Shown here piece by piece: positions 34,465-43,813 of a stretch of DNA of 64,000 bases. The stretch is from Candidatus Melainabacteria bacterium (GTDB taxonomy: Bacteria > Cyanobacteriota > Vampirovibrionia > Obscuribacterales > Obscuribacteraceae), in the NCBI GenBank assembly GCA_003242885.1, contig QKMZ01000002.1:1-64000 (forward strand), in the 5' to 3' direction. Position 1 is the first letter of the stretch; each line of letters starts with the position of its first letter. The notes beneath the pieces were generated by a model. It was not told where the DNA came from and made no database searches. It was given only the letters and a program-made list of their open reading frames with translations. A program made the translations under genes and the position numbers.

Positions 34465-36018
34465 ATGAACGAAAGCGCGCAAGCACCCTCCGAAAGCATT
34501 TGCCCTAGCTGCGGCCTGAAAATAGGTCAGGTCGGTTCGTTCACCTATTGGATTTTCAAGGATGATCGCTGCCAATGTCCCGGAGCTGTACCTGGTCCGC
34601 CGGGAGCAGCCGCACCAAAACCAATTGAGCCGCCGCGAAAACATGTTTTGAACAACCGCTACGAATTGGTTGAATGTGTCGGAAAAGGCGCTATGGGTTT
34701 TGTTTACAGAGGTATCGACTTGACGAATGGCGACGTTGTCGCTTTGAAAATAATGCGTCCAGAATTGGCGCAGAATGAGTTGGCTGTGAAACGATTGATG
34801 CGGGAAGTCGCAGTAGTTTCGAGCCTGAGCAACTCACACCTGGGTCAAGTGCATGGTTATGGTCAAGAGAAAGACGGTGCGCCTTATCTCGTTATGGAGT
34901 TTGTGGAAGGGCAAAACCTCGCGGAAATCATCCAAGCTGAAGGCAAGCTCAAGATGGCGCGCGCTCTCGATATATTTATCCAAATTTGCTCAGGTCTCAT
35001 GTGCGCGCACACGAATGGCATAATTCATCGCGATCTCAAGCCAAGCAATGTGATCATTCAATCTAAACAAAGCGGTCAGGATCGCGCAGCAATTGTGGAT
35101 TTTGGCTTTGCTCGACTGTTGAGCGATGCGGCGGAGACGGTTCGATTAACACAACAAGGTGAGGCATTTGGCAGCCCTGCATATATGAGTCCCGAACAGT
35201 GCCTAGGAGAAGAACTCGATGTTAGATCGGACATTTACTCTCTCGGGTGTTTGATGTATGAAACTCTCACTGGCATGCCACCGCTGGTTGGTGAGAACGT
35301 TCTTTCCACTGTTGCAAAACAGGTGCGAGAAACGCCAATCCCTATGAGAAGCCACAATCCGACGCTGCCGGAAGCGATTGATGATCTTGTGATGAAGTGT
35401 CTTAGCAAGGAGCCTGTTCTCAGATACCAGAAAGCCAGCGATTTGCGGATTGATCTTGAAAAAATCAAGAGTGGAGACTATGTGAATGTCTCCGTGAAAC
35501 GCCCTAATGTAGCCGCAAAGTCAGAGAAATCTCAGGAGAGTAAATCACTTCGCAGCACTGAAGACGGCTATCGGAAGTTTGCATCTCTGGCTGGAATTGT
35601 TTTACTTGCCGCTGTGCTGATCGGTGGCATTACGGGCGGTGTCGTGTGGTTTGTCATGCAGAGTTCCGGCTCCCAAAAGGCGGCGACTGTTCAAACAGCT
35701 CCAACTGTTGAACAACTTCCCTCTGGACAATCTGCGACATCTCGCGTGGTCGCGCCCTCTAAGGCGGGTACGATTGAACAAACTAAACCTGGTGAAACTG
35801 CTTCGTCCGACCAGCGTTCGCCAAGTGTAAAACAGTCAAAGACAGTCAAAATTTCGCCACCAAAGAGTCCGGCGATTGGAGTTTCTCACCCGAAACCTCC
35901 TACTCATGCGGCAACCGTCGCCAGGCATTCTGTCGCCGCGCCGAAAAGAGTTGTTCATAAAGAGGCAACTAATTCAGCAGGATGGGCTCAACTTAAGGAA
36001 CTTCGGGAGCACAAATGA
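34465..36018 (+). CDS. membrane Ser/Thr protein kinase with N-terminal zinc ribbon
   Basis: 517 aa. Residues 13-38 hold CPSC and CQC, a divergent zinc ribbon followed by a Pro/Ala linker. The kinase domain (about 66-335) is complete: GKGAMGFVYRG, VALKIM (Lys95), HRDLKPSN (188-194), VDFG (211-214), GSPAYMSPEQ, and the SDIYSLGCLMYE helix. One transmembrane helix (about 372-396) is followed by an outward Ser/Thr/Pro/Lys-rich tail with no PASTA repeats. All catalytic residues are present, so it should be active. It is the first gene of an operon: the next ORF overlaps it by four bases (ATGA), and a PAS histidine kinase follows, which links both phosphorylation systems. Confidence 0.95.
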   Translation: MNESAQAPSESICPSCGLKIGQVGSFTYWIFKDDRCQCPGAVPGPPGAAAPKPIEPPRKHVLNNRYELVECVGKGAMGFVYRGIDLTNGDVVALKIMRPELAQNELAVKRLMREVAVVSSLSNSHLGQVHGYGQEKDGAPYLVMEFVEGQNLAEIIQAEGKLKMARALDIFIQICSGLMCAHTNGIIHRDLKPSNVIIQSKQSGQDRAAIVDFGFARLLSDAAETVRLTQQGEAFGSPAYMSPEQCLGEELDVRSDIYSLGCLMYETLTGMPPLVGENVLSTVAKQVRETPIPMRSHNPTLPEAIDDLVMKCLSKEPVLRYQKASDLRIDLEKIKSGDYVNVSVKRPNVAAKSEKSQESKSLRSTEDGYRKFASLAGIVLLAAVLIGGITGGVVWFVMQSSGSQKAATVQTAPTVEQLPSGQSATSRVVAPSKAGTIEQTKPGETASSDQRSPSVKQSKTVKISPPKSPAIGVSHPKPPTHAATVARHSVAAPKRVVHKEATNSAGWAQLKELREHK

Positions 36019-36941
36019 ACCCTAGATTGCGTGATATAAGCTGCTTACTCGTTGGTTATTTCCTCTTATCGCAAGCCAGTCCTGCCCTTGCTCAAACATC
36101 GTCCGAGATCAATGCATTGTTGCGGAAGTCCAAGTTTGTCGACACTGGGCGTGAAGTAAACACCTCAATCGGCAAAGATGTGACGACAATTTCGACGTTC
36201 AGCCATCCACAGGCAACCGATCAGGATTGCAAAGTCACTGCGCTGCTCATGTTGAAGGAGTTAAGGCAGCACTACAGCAACATCCATCGCATCCGTGTGT
36301 TTTTCTACGACCCTGCAAACATCCGCTCCTATCGAGAAGTTTCTGTCCAGCAATCTGATGTGGCGCAGGTCGACATGGGAAAGTCGTTGCAAGCTGTTCT
36401 ATCTCAGGTTGCTGTGCGGCGAGTGAGTGCGCCGATTGCTTCGGCTGGCGGTTCTGCTTCTTCGTATTCTAGGCAGAGAGGGGCTAGTCGCACTCAGGAA
36501 TATACGAATTTTACTTCGCAAGATGGTGATCTCAGCATGCAGTGTCCTGCGGGTTGGACACCGCAGCCGACAAACATTTATTTGGTCAAGCTCTACACTG
36601 CTAGAGGTCCTTCAAGTGCAACTGTTACTCTCCTGCGTCAACATTTTGAGTTTGCGGGTCCATCAATTGAAGACCTGGTAAACAAGCAAGAAACCGCGCT
36701 ACTCGCCCGCGGACCCGGTGTGAAAATCAAGGCGAAGCGCAGCGAATCGTGCGGTGGAACGCCCGGTATTTACTTGGAGGCTAGTACTCACATTGGCAAT
36801 ACTGAGGGTGTGGAGCGAATGCTCATTTTGCGTAATCCGAAGGCCTATTTCTTGCTTTCAATGACTTCGGTAGGAATGGACGAGCGTGAGATGGGCGCGG
36901 TGTTTAGCAAAATGTCGAGTTCTTTGAGAATTCGCGGGTAG
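36015..36941 (+). CDS. secreted protein coupled to the Ser/Thr kinase
   Basis: 308 aa, starting within the stop of the kinase (ATGA). Signal peptide to about residue 26 (PALAQT). The N-terminal part (residues 30-135) holds a compact domain with a conserved-looking DQDCKVTALLMLKELRQ helix; a Ser/Gly/Arg linker follows. The C-terminal half (from FTSQDGDLSMQCPAGW) is similar in layout to PsbP/DUF1795-like domains that start with a PAGW motif. It could be an extracytoplasmic ligand or sensor for the kinase tail; this is inferred from the overlap only. Confidence 0.82.
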   Translation: MNPRLRDISCLLVGYFLLSQASPALAQTSSEINALLRKSKFVDTGREVNTSIGKDVTTISTFSHPQATDQDCKVTALLMLKELRQHYSNIHRIRVFFYDPANIRSYREVSVQQSDVAQVDMGKSLQAVLSQVAVRRVSAPIASAGGSASSYSRQRGASRTQEYTNFTSQDGDLSMQCPAGWTPQPTNIYLVKLYTARGPSSATVTLLRQHFEFAGPSIEDLVNKQETALLARGPGVKIKAKRSESCGGTPGIYLEASTHIGNTEGVERMLILRNPKAYFLLSMTSVGMDEREMGAVFSKMSSSLRIRG

Positions 36942-36946
36942 CAGAA

Positions 36947-38077
36947 ATGAGTAAGGACGACCCTGTTACTAGAGATCGAAAACCGCTGACGCTTGAAGAG
37001 TTGAAGACTCAACTGGAGAAGAGTTCCGAACGATTGCACAATAGCGAATCTCGAATTCGCACTCTGATTGAAACAATTCCGGTCGGTCTGCTGATTGCGA
37101 CTCAGGAAGGCATAGTCGAGTCTGGCAGCCCGGTCTGTCTGCATTTGTTCAACTGTACTTATGCAGATTTGCACGGTCGCAGCCTTGGAGATTTGTTTCA
37201 CTTCGAAGGAAAATTGGACGAGTTTCTTTCGACCATTGACTCGAATCAGACGAAAGAGTTTATGGCTAGAAGGCGCGACGGGAGCGAGTTTCCGGCAGCC
37301 ATAAAGGTCAGCAGTTTTGCTAGTTTTTCCACTCCAGGGTTGCTAGTGGTGGTTGAAGATGTTTCAGCAAAACACGAATTGGAAAAGCTGAAGCAAGAAT
37401 TTCTTTCAATGATGGCGCACGATCTGCGCACGCCGCTGACCTCTATAAAGTGTTTTCTAGAGCTGGTTTCTGAGGGCGTTTATGACGGTCGTATAGATGA
37501 GTTGAAGCGTCGCTCTTCTGGTATCGGAAACGATACCACTCGTTTGATCAACATGATCAGCAGTTTGCTCAACTTGCACAAACTCGAAGCCGGTCGATTA
37601 CAGCTAAGCATCGAAGTTGTTCCAGTCAGCGAGATAATCTTCAGGTCTATGCAATCGCTGGCCTCATGGGCGGAAAGCCGCAATATTCCATTAGATGTAC
37701 CTACGCCAAAGCCGAACTTGCTTGTCAGCGCTGATGGTGACTACACGGTGCAAGTCTTGGTTAACCTGCTATCCAACGCGATTAAATTTTCGCCCAAGGG
37801 CAGTCCGGTCTCAATCACTCATGAAGCTCATGATGACTTTGTCAAAATCAAAGTTATCGACAAGGGCAGGGGCATTCCAAAAGAAGTCCAAGCACGGCTG
37901 TTTAACCGCTTCGAGCAAGCTCGGTTGTCTGACGCGCGCGTGGAGGGAGGCAGCGGACTCGGGTTGGCAATCTCGAAAGCTATTGTAGAAGAGCAAGGCG
38001 GCAGCATTGGGGTAAACAGCGAACCCGGTCAAGGCTGCGAGTTCTGGTTTACATTGAGGAGAGAAACAGCGGACTAA
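36947..38077 (+). CDS. soluble PAS-domain sensor histidine kinase
   Basis: 376 aa, no membrane helix. A coiled coil (residues 15-35) leads into a PAS domain (about 36-142, TIPVGLLIATQEGIVE, RRDGSEFPAAIKV, VVVEDVS). HisKA follows with the phosphoryl-accepting His158 in MAHDLRTPLTS, and then HATPase_c with N, G1 (DKGRGIP), F and G2 (GGSGLGLAI) boxes. It is complete and should autophosphorylate. No response regulator is adjacent; the orphan NarL-type regulator at 48009 is a possible partner. It starts five bases after the secreted gene, so it is in the kinase operon. Confidence 0.93.
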   Translation: MSKDDPVTRDRKPLTLEELKTQLEKSSERLHNSESRIRTLIETIPVGLLIATQEGIVESGSPVCLHLFNCTYADLHGRSLGDLFHFEGKLDEFLSTIDSNQTKEFMARRRDGSEFPAAIKVSSFASFSTPGLLVVVEDVSAKHELEKLKQEFLSMMAHDLRTPLTSIKCFLELVSEGVYDGRIDELKRRSSGIGNDTTRLINMISSLLNLHKLEAGRLQLSIEVVPVSEIIFRSMQSLASWAESRNIPLDVPTPKPNLLVSADGDYTVQVLVNLLSNAIKFSPKGSPVSITHEAHDDFVKIKVIDKGRGIPKEVQARLFNRFEQARLSDARVEGGSGLGLAISKAIVEEQGGSIGVNSEPGQGCEFWFTLRRETAD

Positions 38078-38290
38078 TGAAAGCGTGTGAAGCAGTTGAA
38101 TATGCTGCACGCATAATACGGTACGTGGCATTATTTGAAACCGTGCATGGGCTTGTACAGCTATCGACAACATGATATTCGGTACCGGACACTGAACGGA
38201 TGTCAGCTGGAACAGTTCGGCCAGTTATCGGACTTGAGCGTCAAAACGACGCGACTGCTTCATACCGTCAGGAATGTACGAAATTAATCT

Positions 38291-39472
38291 CTAGTGTTCT
38301 GCCGGATTAGGCGGTTTGCGCAGTCCAAGCTCTTCCAATGCGTCGTCCAGGCTGATTTGGTTTTCTCGAGCAAACTGCAACGTCTTGATCGCATCCTCTA
38401 ACGTGATCAAGTCATGCTTCAAGAGATACTGGCAGCGCAGCGACGAAATTAAAGTCGCCTCGTCGATGGCGCCTGAGATAACAAGCATCTTTCCTATTAA
38501 GGAAGGATATTTGTTGCTCAGGTCGACCGCTTCCTGGATGTCTGCATCAGTGACGAAGCCTGTCATCTTCAATAGTTCGCCGAGAAGGGGCACATTCTGT
38601 CCGCCATCCTTAGCCTCAGAGCCAAAGACGAATTTATGCATCTCCTCGGTTGCTTCCTTGAGCGTCCGCTCGCCGGAAGCAATCTGGCTGTACACTTCCT
38701 GCGCCTGGTAATAAACGCGGCTGGAGATGAGCCCCAGGTTGACGATTGCTTCACCCAGGGTCTGACCCTTTTCCATGCTGATCTCGAGCGCATTGAGAAT
38801 TTCACTCTCAGTCGCCAATCCACATAAGATGATGAATTCACCAAAGCGCACCTGCTTGTTGCCTGGCGCCGGTGCCATTGAATAGGCTTCCAGTTTGATT
38901 GGCATGCTTGCCTGTTTCGATAGCGCGGTGTTGAGCATCATCACGCCCTGCTCTAGAGAGATTCGCCGCTCGCGAATTGAATGTTGTATTTCCAGCGCTT
39001 TGGTAAGCATCTGGTGGTTGATGAAGCCGTTGAGCAAAAGCACCCGACCGAATCTCATTCCGGACGAATAGCTGACTTTCTTTGCTTGTTCTAACTGTTC
39101 CTGATTAATCACGCCCGCTTCCAGAAGCAAGGCACCGATTGTTGCTTTCTCGGTTGAATTGAGAACGCCAATTTCCGACAATGCTTGGGAAGGCGTAAGT
39201 TTTTTGGCTTTTAGAGCATTTACTGCACCTTTGGCCTTATCTATAGAAACAGTTTGACTGGCTATGAGTGGCTGGAGTTCGACCACCAACTGCAGCTCCT
39301 CGTCCGTGAGGAAGCCCGTTAGCACAAGGGTTCGCCCGATTGGCAAGCCGAACTGCGGCGCCACTTTGAGCGCGTCAGCGAGGTCTTCTTCCCCAATCAA
39401 CTTGAGCCTGACGAGGAGATCGCCGAACTTCAAAGCTCTAGCAGGAGATCTGCTTTCTGTGCTCAAATCCAT
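38291..39472 (-). CDS. multi-repeat MshEN/GspE-N-like protein
   Basis: 393 aa, soluble. It is built from at least five copies of a roughly 45-residue helical pair: FGDLLVRLKLIGEEDLADAL, IGALLLEAGVINQEQLEQA, FGRVLLLNGFINHQMLTKAL, FGEFIILCGLATESEILNAL, LGELLKMTGFVTDADIQEAV and IGKMLVISGAIDEATLISSL. Each follows the fG-lL...g.i....l..Al pattern of the T2SS GspE N-terminal/MshEN domain, which in some proteins binds cyclic di-GMP. No ATPase domain is attached, so it is a stand-alone repeat protein. GAGGA abuts the ATG, closer than usual, so the start is not fully secure. It is divergent from the caspase gene. Confidence 0.85.
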   Translation of the reverse strand: MDLSTESRSPARALKFGDLLVRLKLIGEEDLADALKVAPQFGLPIGRTLVLTGFLTDEELQLVVELQPLIASQTVSIDKAKGAVNALKAKKLTPSQALSEIGVLNSTEKATIGALLLEAGVINQEQLEQAKKVSYSSGMRFGRVLLLNGFINHQMLTKALEIQHSIRERRISLEQGVMMLNTALSKQASMPIKLEAYSMAPAPGNKQVRFGEFIILCGLATESEILNALEISMEKGQTLGEAIVNLGLISSRVYYQAQEVYSQIASGERTLKEATEEMHKFVFGSEAKDGGQNVPLLGELLKMTGFVTDADIQEAVDLSNKYPSLIGKMLVISGAIDEATLISSLRCQYLLKHDLITLEDAIKTLQFARENQISLDDALEELGLRKPPNPAEH

Positions 39473-39576
39473 TCCTCAAGAAGGCGTTCCTAATATTAGA
39501 CCAGTTCAACAAAAATAAACCCTCCTGGATTCCTAACTTTCCATTTTGGGTAGTAATCCATGAGGGAGGAAAGATC

Positions 39577-42186
39577 ATGATTACTAACAAAGTCTGGAAA
39601 GGAAAATCGGCGAGACTGCCTATGGTAGTCGGTTTGGTGGTTTGTTTGACGGCGCAACAAAGTGCCTTGCTGTCCGCTGGCGCTGCAAATGTGGCTCCGA
39701 AGGCGGCAGCAGCTGCAAAATCGGCAAAGCCGGCGGGTGCCAAAGGGACGCTTCCGCTTCCGACTTCCCACAACCAGTCCGGCACACCCGCGAAAGTGCA
39801 GCAAGCGCTTTCTAATTTCAAGGGTGACAAGTGGGCGGTAGTGATTGGCGTTAGCCGCTTTTCGGACGGCAGCATTCCTCAACTCAAGTATTCTGCCAAG
39901 GATGCGCAAGACTTCTATGATTACCTGACAGACCCCAACTACGGGCATTTCGCAAAAGATCACGTCAAGCTCCTCCTCAACGAAGACGCGAGCAAAGTCA
40001 ATATTATGGATGTGATCGGTGACTCCTTCTTGCCGCACGGAGCCGCACCGGGCGACCTCGTCGTCATTTATCTTTCCACTCACGGCTCTCCTGCCGGCGC
40101 TGATATTCGTGGCGTCAATTACGTCGTTGCCAGCGATTCTAGGGTCAACAAGCTATTTGCCACGGGCATCGAGATGCGCCAATTGCTGCGCACGGTTAAA
40201 GAGCGCGTGCATACCAATCGCGTGGTTCTCGTTCTGGACACTTGTTATAGCGGCGCCGGAACCGAAGGCGCGCATAAAGGAATTGCTCGTCGGAACGTCG
40301 ACACAGAAGCTCTCGCTTCCGCTTCCGGCAGCGTTGTTATTTCTTCCAGCTCTGCCGACCAGCAGTCGTGGGAAGCAGATGAGGTCAAAAATAGCTATTT
40401 CACTAAGTATTTACTAGATTCGTTGCGCGATCCTGCGGTTGGAAACGATCTCGAGCGCGCGTTCAATAGTATGAAAGACCGCGTTCAGTCAGCGGTTTTG
40501 AAGGACAAAGGCGCACTTCAAACCCCGGTCATTGGCGGGGCGGTGAATGCTCGCGGATTGGCGCTTGGTGCCTTGCCTTCGGTGACGCGTGAAGCTCCCG
40601 TCGTAGCATACGCCTCTCCTGTAACCGGAAGCACCACCGGTATCAGTGATGGCTCGCGCGGTGGAATGGCTATCGATCTTTCTGACTATGGTCAGCGTAT
40701 GCGCAATGCCTACAACTTTAGAAACGCGCACAAGAACTGGGATGCGATCCACGAATTGCAAGCCGCTCAAAAGATCAATCCGAGTTCAATCGAAGCTTTC
40801 ATGCAGGCTACCGACATTCTGGATGAACAAGGCCGCTATGCCGAAGCGCTCGAGTCCGCGAAGAAGGCAGTGCTCAATTCGGAGAATTCTTCTGAAGCGC
40901 ACTTTCGTCTTGGTCGCGCCAACTTGCGTGTAGGCAATAAGGAAGAAGCTTTGCGACAAGTTCGCCTGGCGCTCAGCTTGGACCCAGGCAATGCAATGGC
41001 ATACAACTGGCTGGGCTTTATAAATCAAAATGATCTACAGCGTATCGATGAAGCCGAGCAAAATTACCGCAAGGCACTTGAGCTAGATCCTCTTAATGCA
41101 CGCGCGATGGTTAACCTTGGAATTCTTTTGCAGACAGATCCCAAGAAAACTGATGAAGCGGAAAAGCTCTTTAGGCGCGCACTTGAAGCCGACTCTGAAG
41201 ATTGGCAAGCACGCATGTCGCTGGGTTATTTGTTGTTCTATTTGAAGGGCAACAAGGTTGCAGGTGCCAAGGAATTGCGCAAAGCAATCGAGTTGGACCC
41301 TGCCAATTCGCGCTTGCACTCAGAACTTGCAGAGATGCTTTCTGACAATCCTGATGAACACAATACCAGCGAAGCTGAGTTCCGTAAGGGTATTGAGCTT
41401 TCTCCAAAATCGGGACTTGCTCACTTCAAGCTGGCAGAGTTTCTCGCCCTCAAGACCAATCGCGTGGAGGAAGCTGAGAAAGAATATCGCGAAGCAATCC
41501 AGCTTGATGCCTCACTTGATGCAGCCCGCGTTGGCTATGCGTATCTATTGATTGACCAAAAGCACATTTACGATAAGTCGTACGATCAGCTCAAAGAGGC
41601 AATCAAGATCAACCAAAGGAATGCCAAAGCTTATCTCGGTCTTGGGCGAATTCAAATGGAGCTGTACAAAAACTATCCAGCCGCTGAGGCTGAGATCAAG
41701 AAGGCTCTTGCGATCAATCCTAATTATGCGGAAGCATACGACGTTTACGGCGTGTTGCTCTCGACTCGGATGAACAGACTGAGCGAAGCCAAATCTGCAT
41801 TCGAGAAAGCAATTGCTGCTGATCCTAAAGCAAGTCAGCCGCTTTATCACTACGCTCAAATGCTGATTGCGCAAGGCAAAGATATCGAACAAGCAAACAA
41901 GCTCTTGCGCTCGGCAATGGAATTAAATCCTAAAGAGTCCAGCTATAAGACGGCGCTTGCCTATATTCAAATTTCGCACTACAAGCAATTCAAATCTGCC
42001 GAGCAGTTGCTGAGACAAGCACTTGAGGCTAATCTCAGTGATTCGCAGGCGCACTACCGTCTGGGTATGCTGCTTATCGAAAAGCTTGGACTTCGTAAGG
42101 AAGGCGAATCCGAACTGAAGACGGCATTGAGCCAAGACCCAGAGAATCGCGAAATCAAGACCGCTGTGGAGAGATTTGCTCGCTAG
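39577..42186 (+). CDS. exported caspase-like (peptidase C14) protein with TPR repeats
   Basis: 869 aa with GGAGG before the ATG. A signal sequence or N-terminal anchor (about residues 12-36) is followed by an Ala/Lys/Pro linker. The C14 domain spans about residues 84-330: KWAVVIGVSRF, LKYSAKDAQDFYDYL, the catalytic His169 in YLSTHGSP, and the catalytic Cys223 in LVLDTCYSGAG. About 12 TPR units fill residues 370-869 (for example AEQNYRKALELDPLNARAMVNLG). Both catalytic residues are kept, so it is a likely active Arg/Lys- or Asp-specific peptidase, with TPRs for substrate or partner binding. Bacterial caspase-TPR proteins occur in developmental and cell-death functions; the role here is not known. 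Confidence 0.93.
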   Translation: MITNKVWKGKSARLPMVVGLVVCLTAQQSALLSAGAANVAPKAAAAAKSAKPAGAKGTLPLPTSHNQSGTPAKVQQALSNFKGDKWAVVIGVSRFSDGSIPQLKYSAKDAQDFYDYLTDPNYGHFAKDHVKLLLNEDASKVNIMDVIGDSFLPHGAAPGDLVVIYLSTHGSPAGADIRGVNYVVASDSRVNKLFATGIEMRQLLRTVKERVHTNRVVLVLDTCYSGAGTEGAHKGIARRNVDTEALASASGSVVISSSSADQQSWEADEVKNSYFTKYLLDSLRDPAVGNDLERAFNSMKDRVQSAVLKDKGALQTPVIGGAVNARGLALGALPSVTREAPVVAYASPVTGSTTGISDGSRGGMAIDLSDYGQRMRNAYNFRNAHKNWDAIHELQAAQKINPSSIEAFMQATDILDEQGRYAEALESAKKAVLNSENSSEAHFRLGRANLRVGNKEEALRQVRLALSLDPGNAMAYNWLGFINQNDLQRIDEAEQNYRKALELDPLNARAMVNLGILLQTDPKKTDEAEKLFRRALEADSEDWQARMSLGYLLFYLKGNKVAGAKELRKAIELDPANSRLHSELAEMLSDNPDEHNTSEAEFRKGIELSPKSGLAHFKLAEFLALKTNRVEEAEKEYREAIQLDASLDAARVGYAYLLIDQKHIYDKSYDQLKEAIKINQRNAKAYLGLGRIQMELYKNYPAAEAEIKKALAINPNYAEAYDVYGVLLSTRMNRLSEAKSAFEKAIAADPKASQPLYHYAQMLIAQGKDIEQANKLLRSAMELNPKESSYKTALAYIQISHYKQFKSAEQLLRQALEANLSDSQAHYRLGMLLIEKLGLRKEGESELKTALSQDPENREIKTAVERFAR

Positions 42187-42228
42187 GTGTTGTCTAGCTA
42201 AGCGAACTTTTCTGCAATAATACCGGTG

Positions 42229-43809
42229 ATGGATGGGGCTAAATCTCGAAACATCATAATCACCGCAGCCGCCGCACTGCAGGCAGTGTTGTATGGCGTA
42301 TGGCCTGTGCTTTTGATTTATTCGATAACACTCGGCGACTACGCCCCAGATCAGCTTGTGGAGCCGATTACTTTTGTTTGCGTGGTGAATCTGGCGCTCT
42401 GGGCGATTCTCTGGCTTTTGAGAATGGACGCGGCAAGAGCTGCTTTGATAGTGACAATTCTTTCTTTGGCAAACTTCCTCTATTTGCCATTGTCTGAAAT
42501 TTTGATTTTACCTGCTAAGTTGTTTCCTGTCCCCGTACCGGCAGCCGCAGTTCTATGCGGATATTTCCTTCTGCTGATGGCGGTTGTAGCCGTTGTTGGA
42601 ATTGGTGAGTTTAGACTGGGGCAGAAAGTTCTGAAGATAAACGTTGATCGTCTGGTGCTGCCAGCGGTGGCAATTGCCGTGGCTCTTTGCGGATTTAATC
42701 TGTTTACAATAGCTGGTTTTGAAGCTAAATCGAACGAAATAGCGAAACAACTTGCTGCCAAGTATTTTCCGTCTGATCAAAAGTTGGTCGTAAACAAAAC
42801 TTCTGACAAGCCCGACGTTTACTATGTAATTATCGATGGTTTTGCAAATCCGGAAACGCTAAAGAACATACTGGGTTACGATAATTCCGAGTTTGTTGAC
42901 TACTTGCATCAGAACAATTTTTATGTCGCTTTGAACAGCTGCAGCAATCATGACCGCACTGTATTTAGTGTCACTTCGTCGCTCAATATGGGTTTAATGA
43001 CACCGCTCGCTGAGTATCTTGGGGCGAAAGATCTTGATTCGAACGCACCGCTCAAGCTGTTTCGCGATAACAGAGTGATGAGGCTTTTCAAAAGAGCTGG
43101 ATATCGCATCGTCAATGTTTGTTCAGGCTTTTGCCCAACCGATTACATTCCTCAAGCTGACGTGAATTTTAGATCGGGCTGGGGTACTGGCTTTAACATG
43201 TCTCTGTTTCATCTTTCAATGCTGGGTGCTTTCGAGCCGTATTTGCATACCGTAGAGAGTGAATACGCAAATGTCCGAACTGCACCAATACGAAGAGCTG
43301 CGGAAATAGTGAATCTTGAAGGCCCAAAATTCGTCCTGATTCATTGTTTGCTGACACATCCACCGTTCATCTTCGACGAGATTGGTAGACGTCAGCCACT
43401 GACTAGGCAGTTACTATCAGCTCCTTACGTGAAAGATCCTTATCTTGCGCAGTTGAAGTTTACCGAGAAGAAATTGAAGGAATTGCTCAATACCCTGTGC
43501 CGTGCAGGTGATGGAAAGTCAATTGTCATCTTGCAAAGCGACCATGGTTCGTCGTGTACCGACTGGCGGAATGGAGCTATGTTTACCAAAGAGCGCATGC
43601 GGATTTTGAACGCATATCGGGTGTCAGATCGTATGAGAAGCTCACTTTATCAAACAATCACACCTGTCAATACTTTTCGCGTTGTCTTGAATGATTTGTT
43701 TGGTACCGAGTTTCCTCTGCAAAAGGACGAGTCCTTCGTTGCCATTCCACCCTCGGAGTGGTACCAGTTTCAAAACGTCACCGACCTTTTGAAGAAGTCC
43801 TGGCAGTGA
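42229..43809 (+). CDS. membrane-anchored sulfatase/alkaline-phosphatase-superfamily protein
   Basis: 526 aa from the ATG at 42229. Five or so transmembrane helices fill the first 165 residues (LQAVLYGVWPVLLIYSITLG to LPAVAIAVALCGFNLF). A periplasmic domain follows with VYYVIIDGFANP (first metal ligand), SNHDRTVFSVTSSLNMG, LIHCLLTHPPFIF and ILQSDHGSS (second metal ligand). The layout is that of LtaS/EptA-type sulfatase-fold transferases, which modify lipids, polysaccharides or wall polymers, rather than true sulfatases. The substrate is unknown. It is convergent with the methyltransferase gene, only four bases apart. Confidence 0.88.
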   Translation: MDGAKSRNIIITAAAALQAVLYGVWPVLLIYSITLGDYAPDQLVEPITFVCVVNLALWAILWLLRMDAARAALIVTILSLANFLYLPLSEILILPAKLFPVPVPAAAVLCGYFLLLMAVVAVVGIGEFRLGQKVLKINVDRLVLPAVAIAVALCGFNLFTIAGFEAKSNEIAKQLAAKYFPSDQKLVVNKTSDKPDVYYVIIDGFANPETLKNILGYDNSEFVDYLHQNNFYVALNSCSNHDRTVFSVTSSLNMGLMTPLAEYLGAKDLDSNAPLKLFRDNRVMRLFKRAGYRIVNVCSGFCPTDYIPQADVNFRSGWGTGFNMSLFHLSMLGAFEPYLHTVESEYANVRTAPIRRAAEIVNLEGPKFVLIHCLLTHPPFIFDEIGRRQPLTRQLLSAPYVKDPYLAQLKFTEKKLKELLNTLCRAGDGKSIVILQSDHGSSCTDWRNGAMFTKERMRILNAYRVSDRMRSSLYQTITPVNTFRVVLNDLFGTEFPLQKDESFVAIPPSEWYQFQNVTDLLKKSWQ

Positions 43810-43813
43810 GTTG

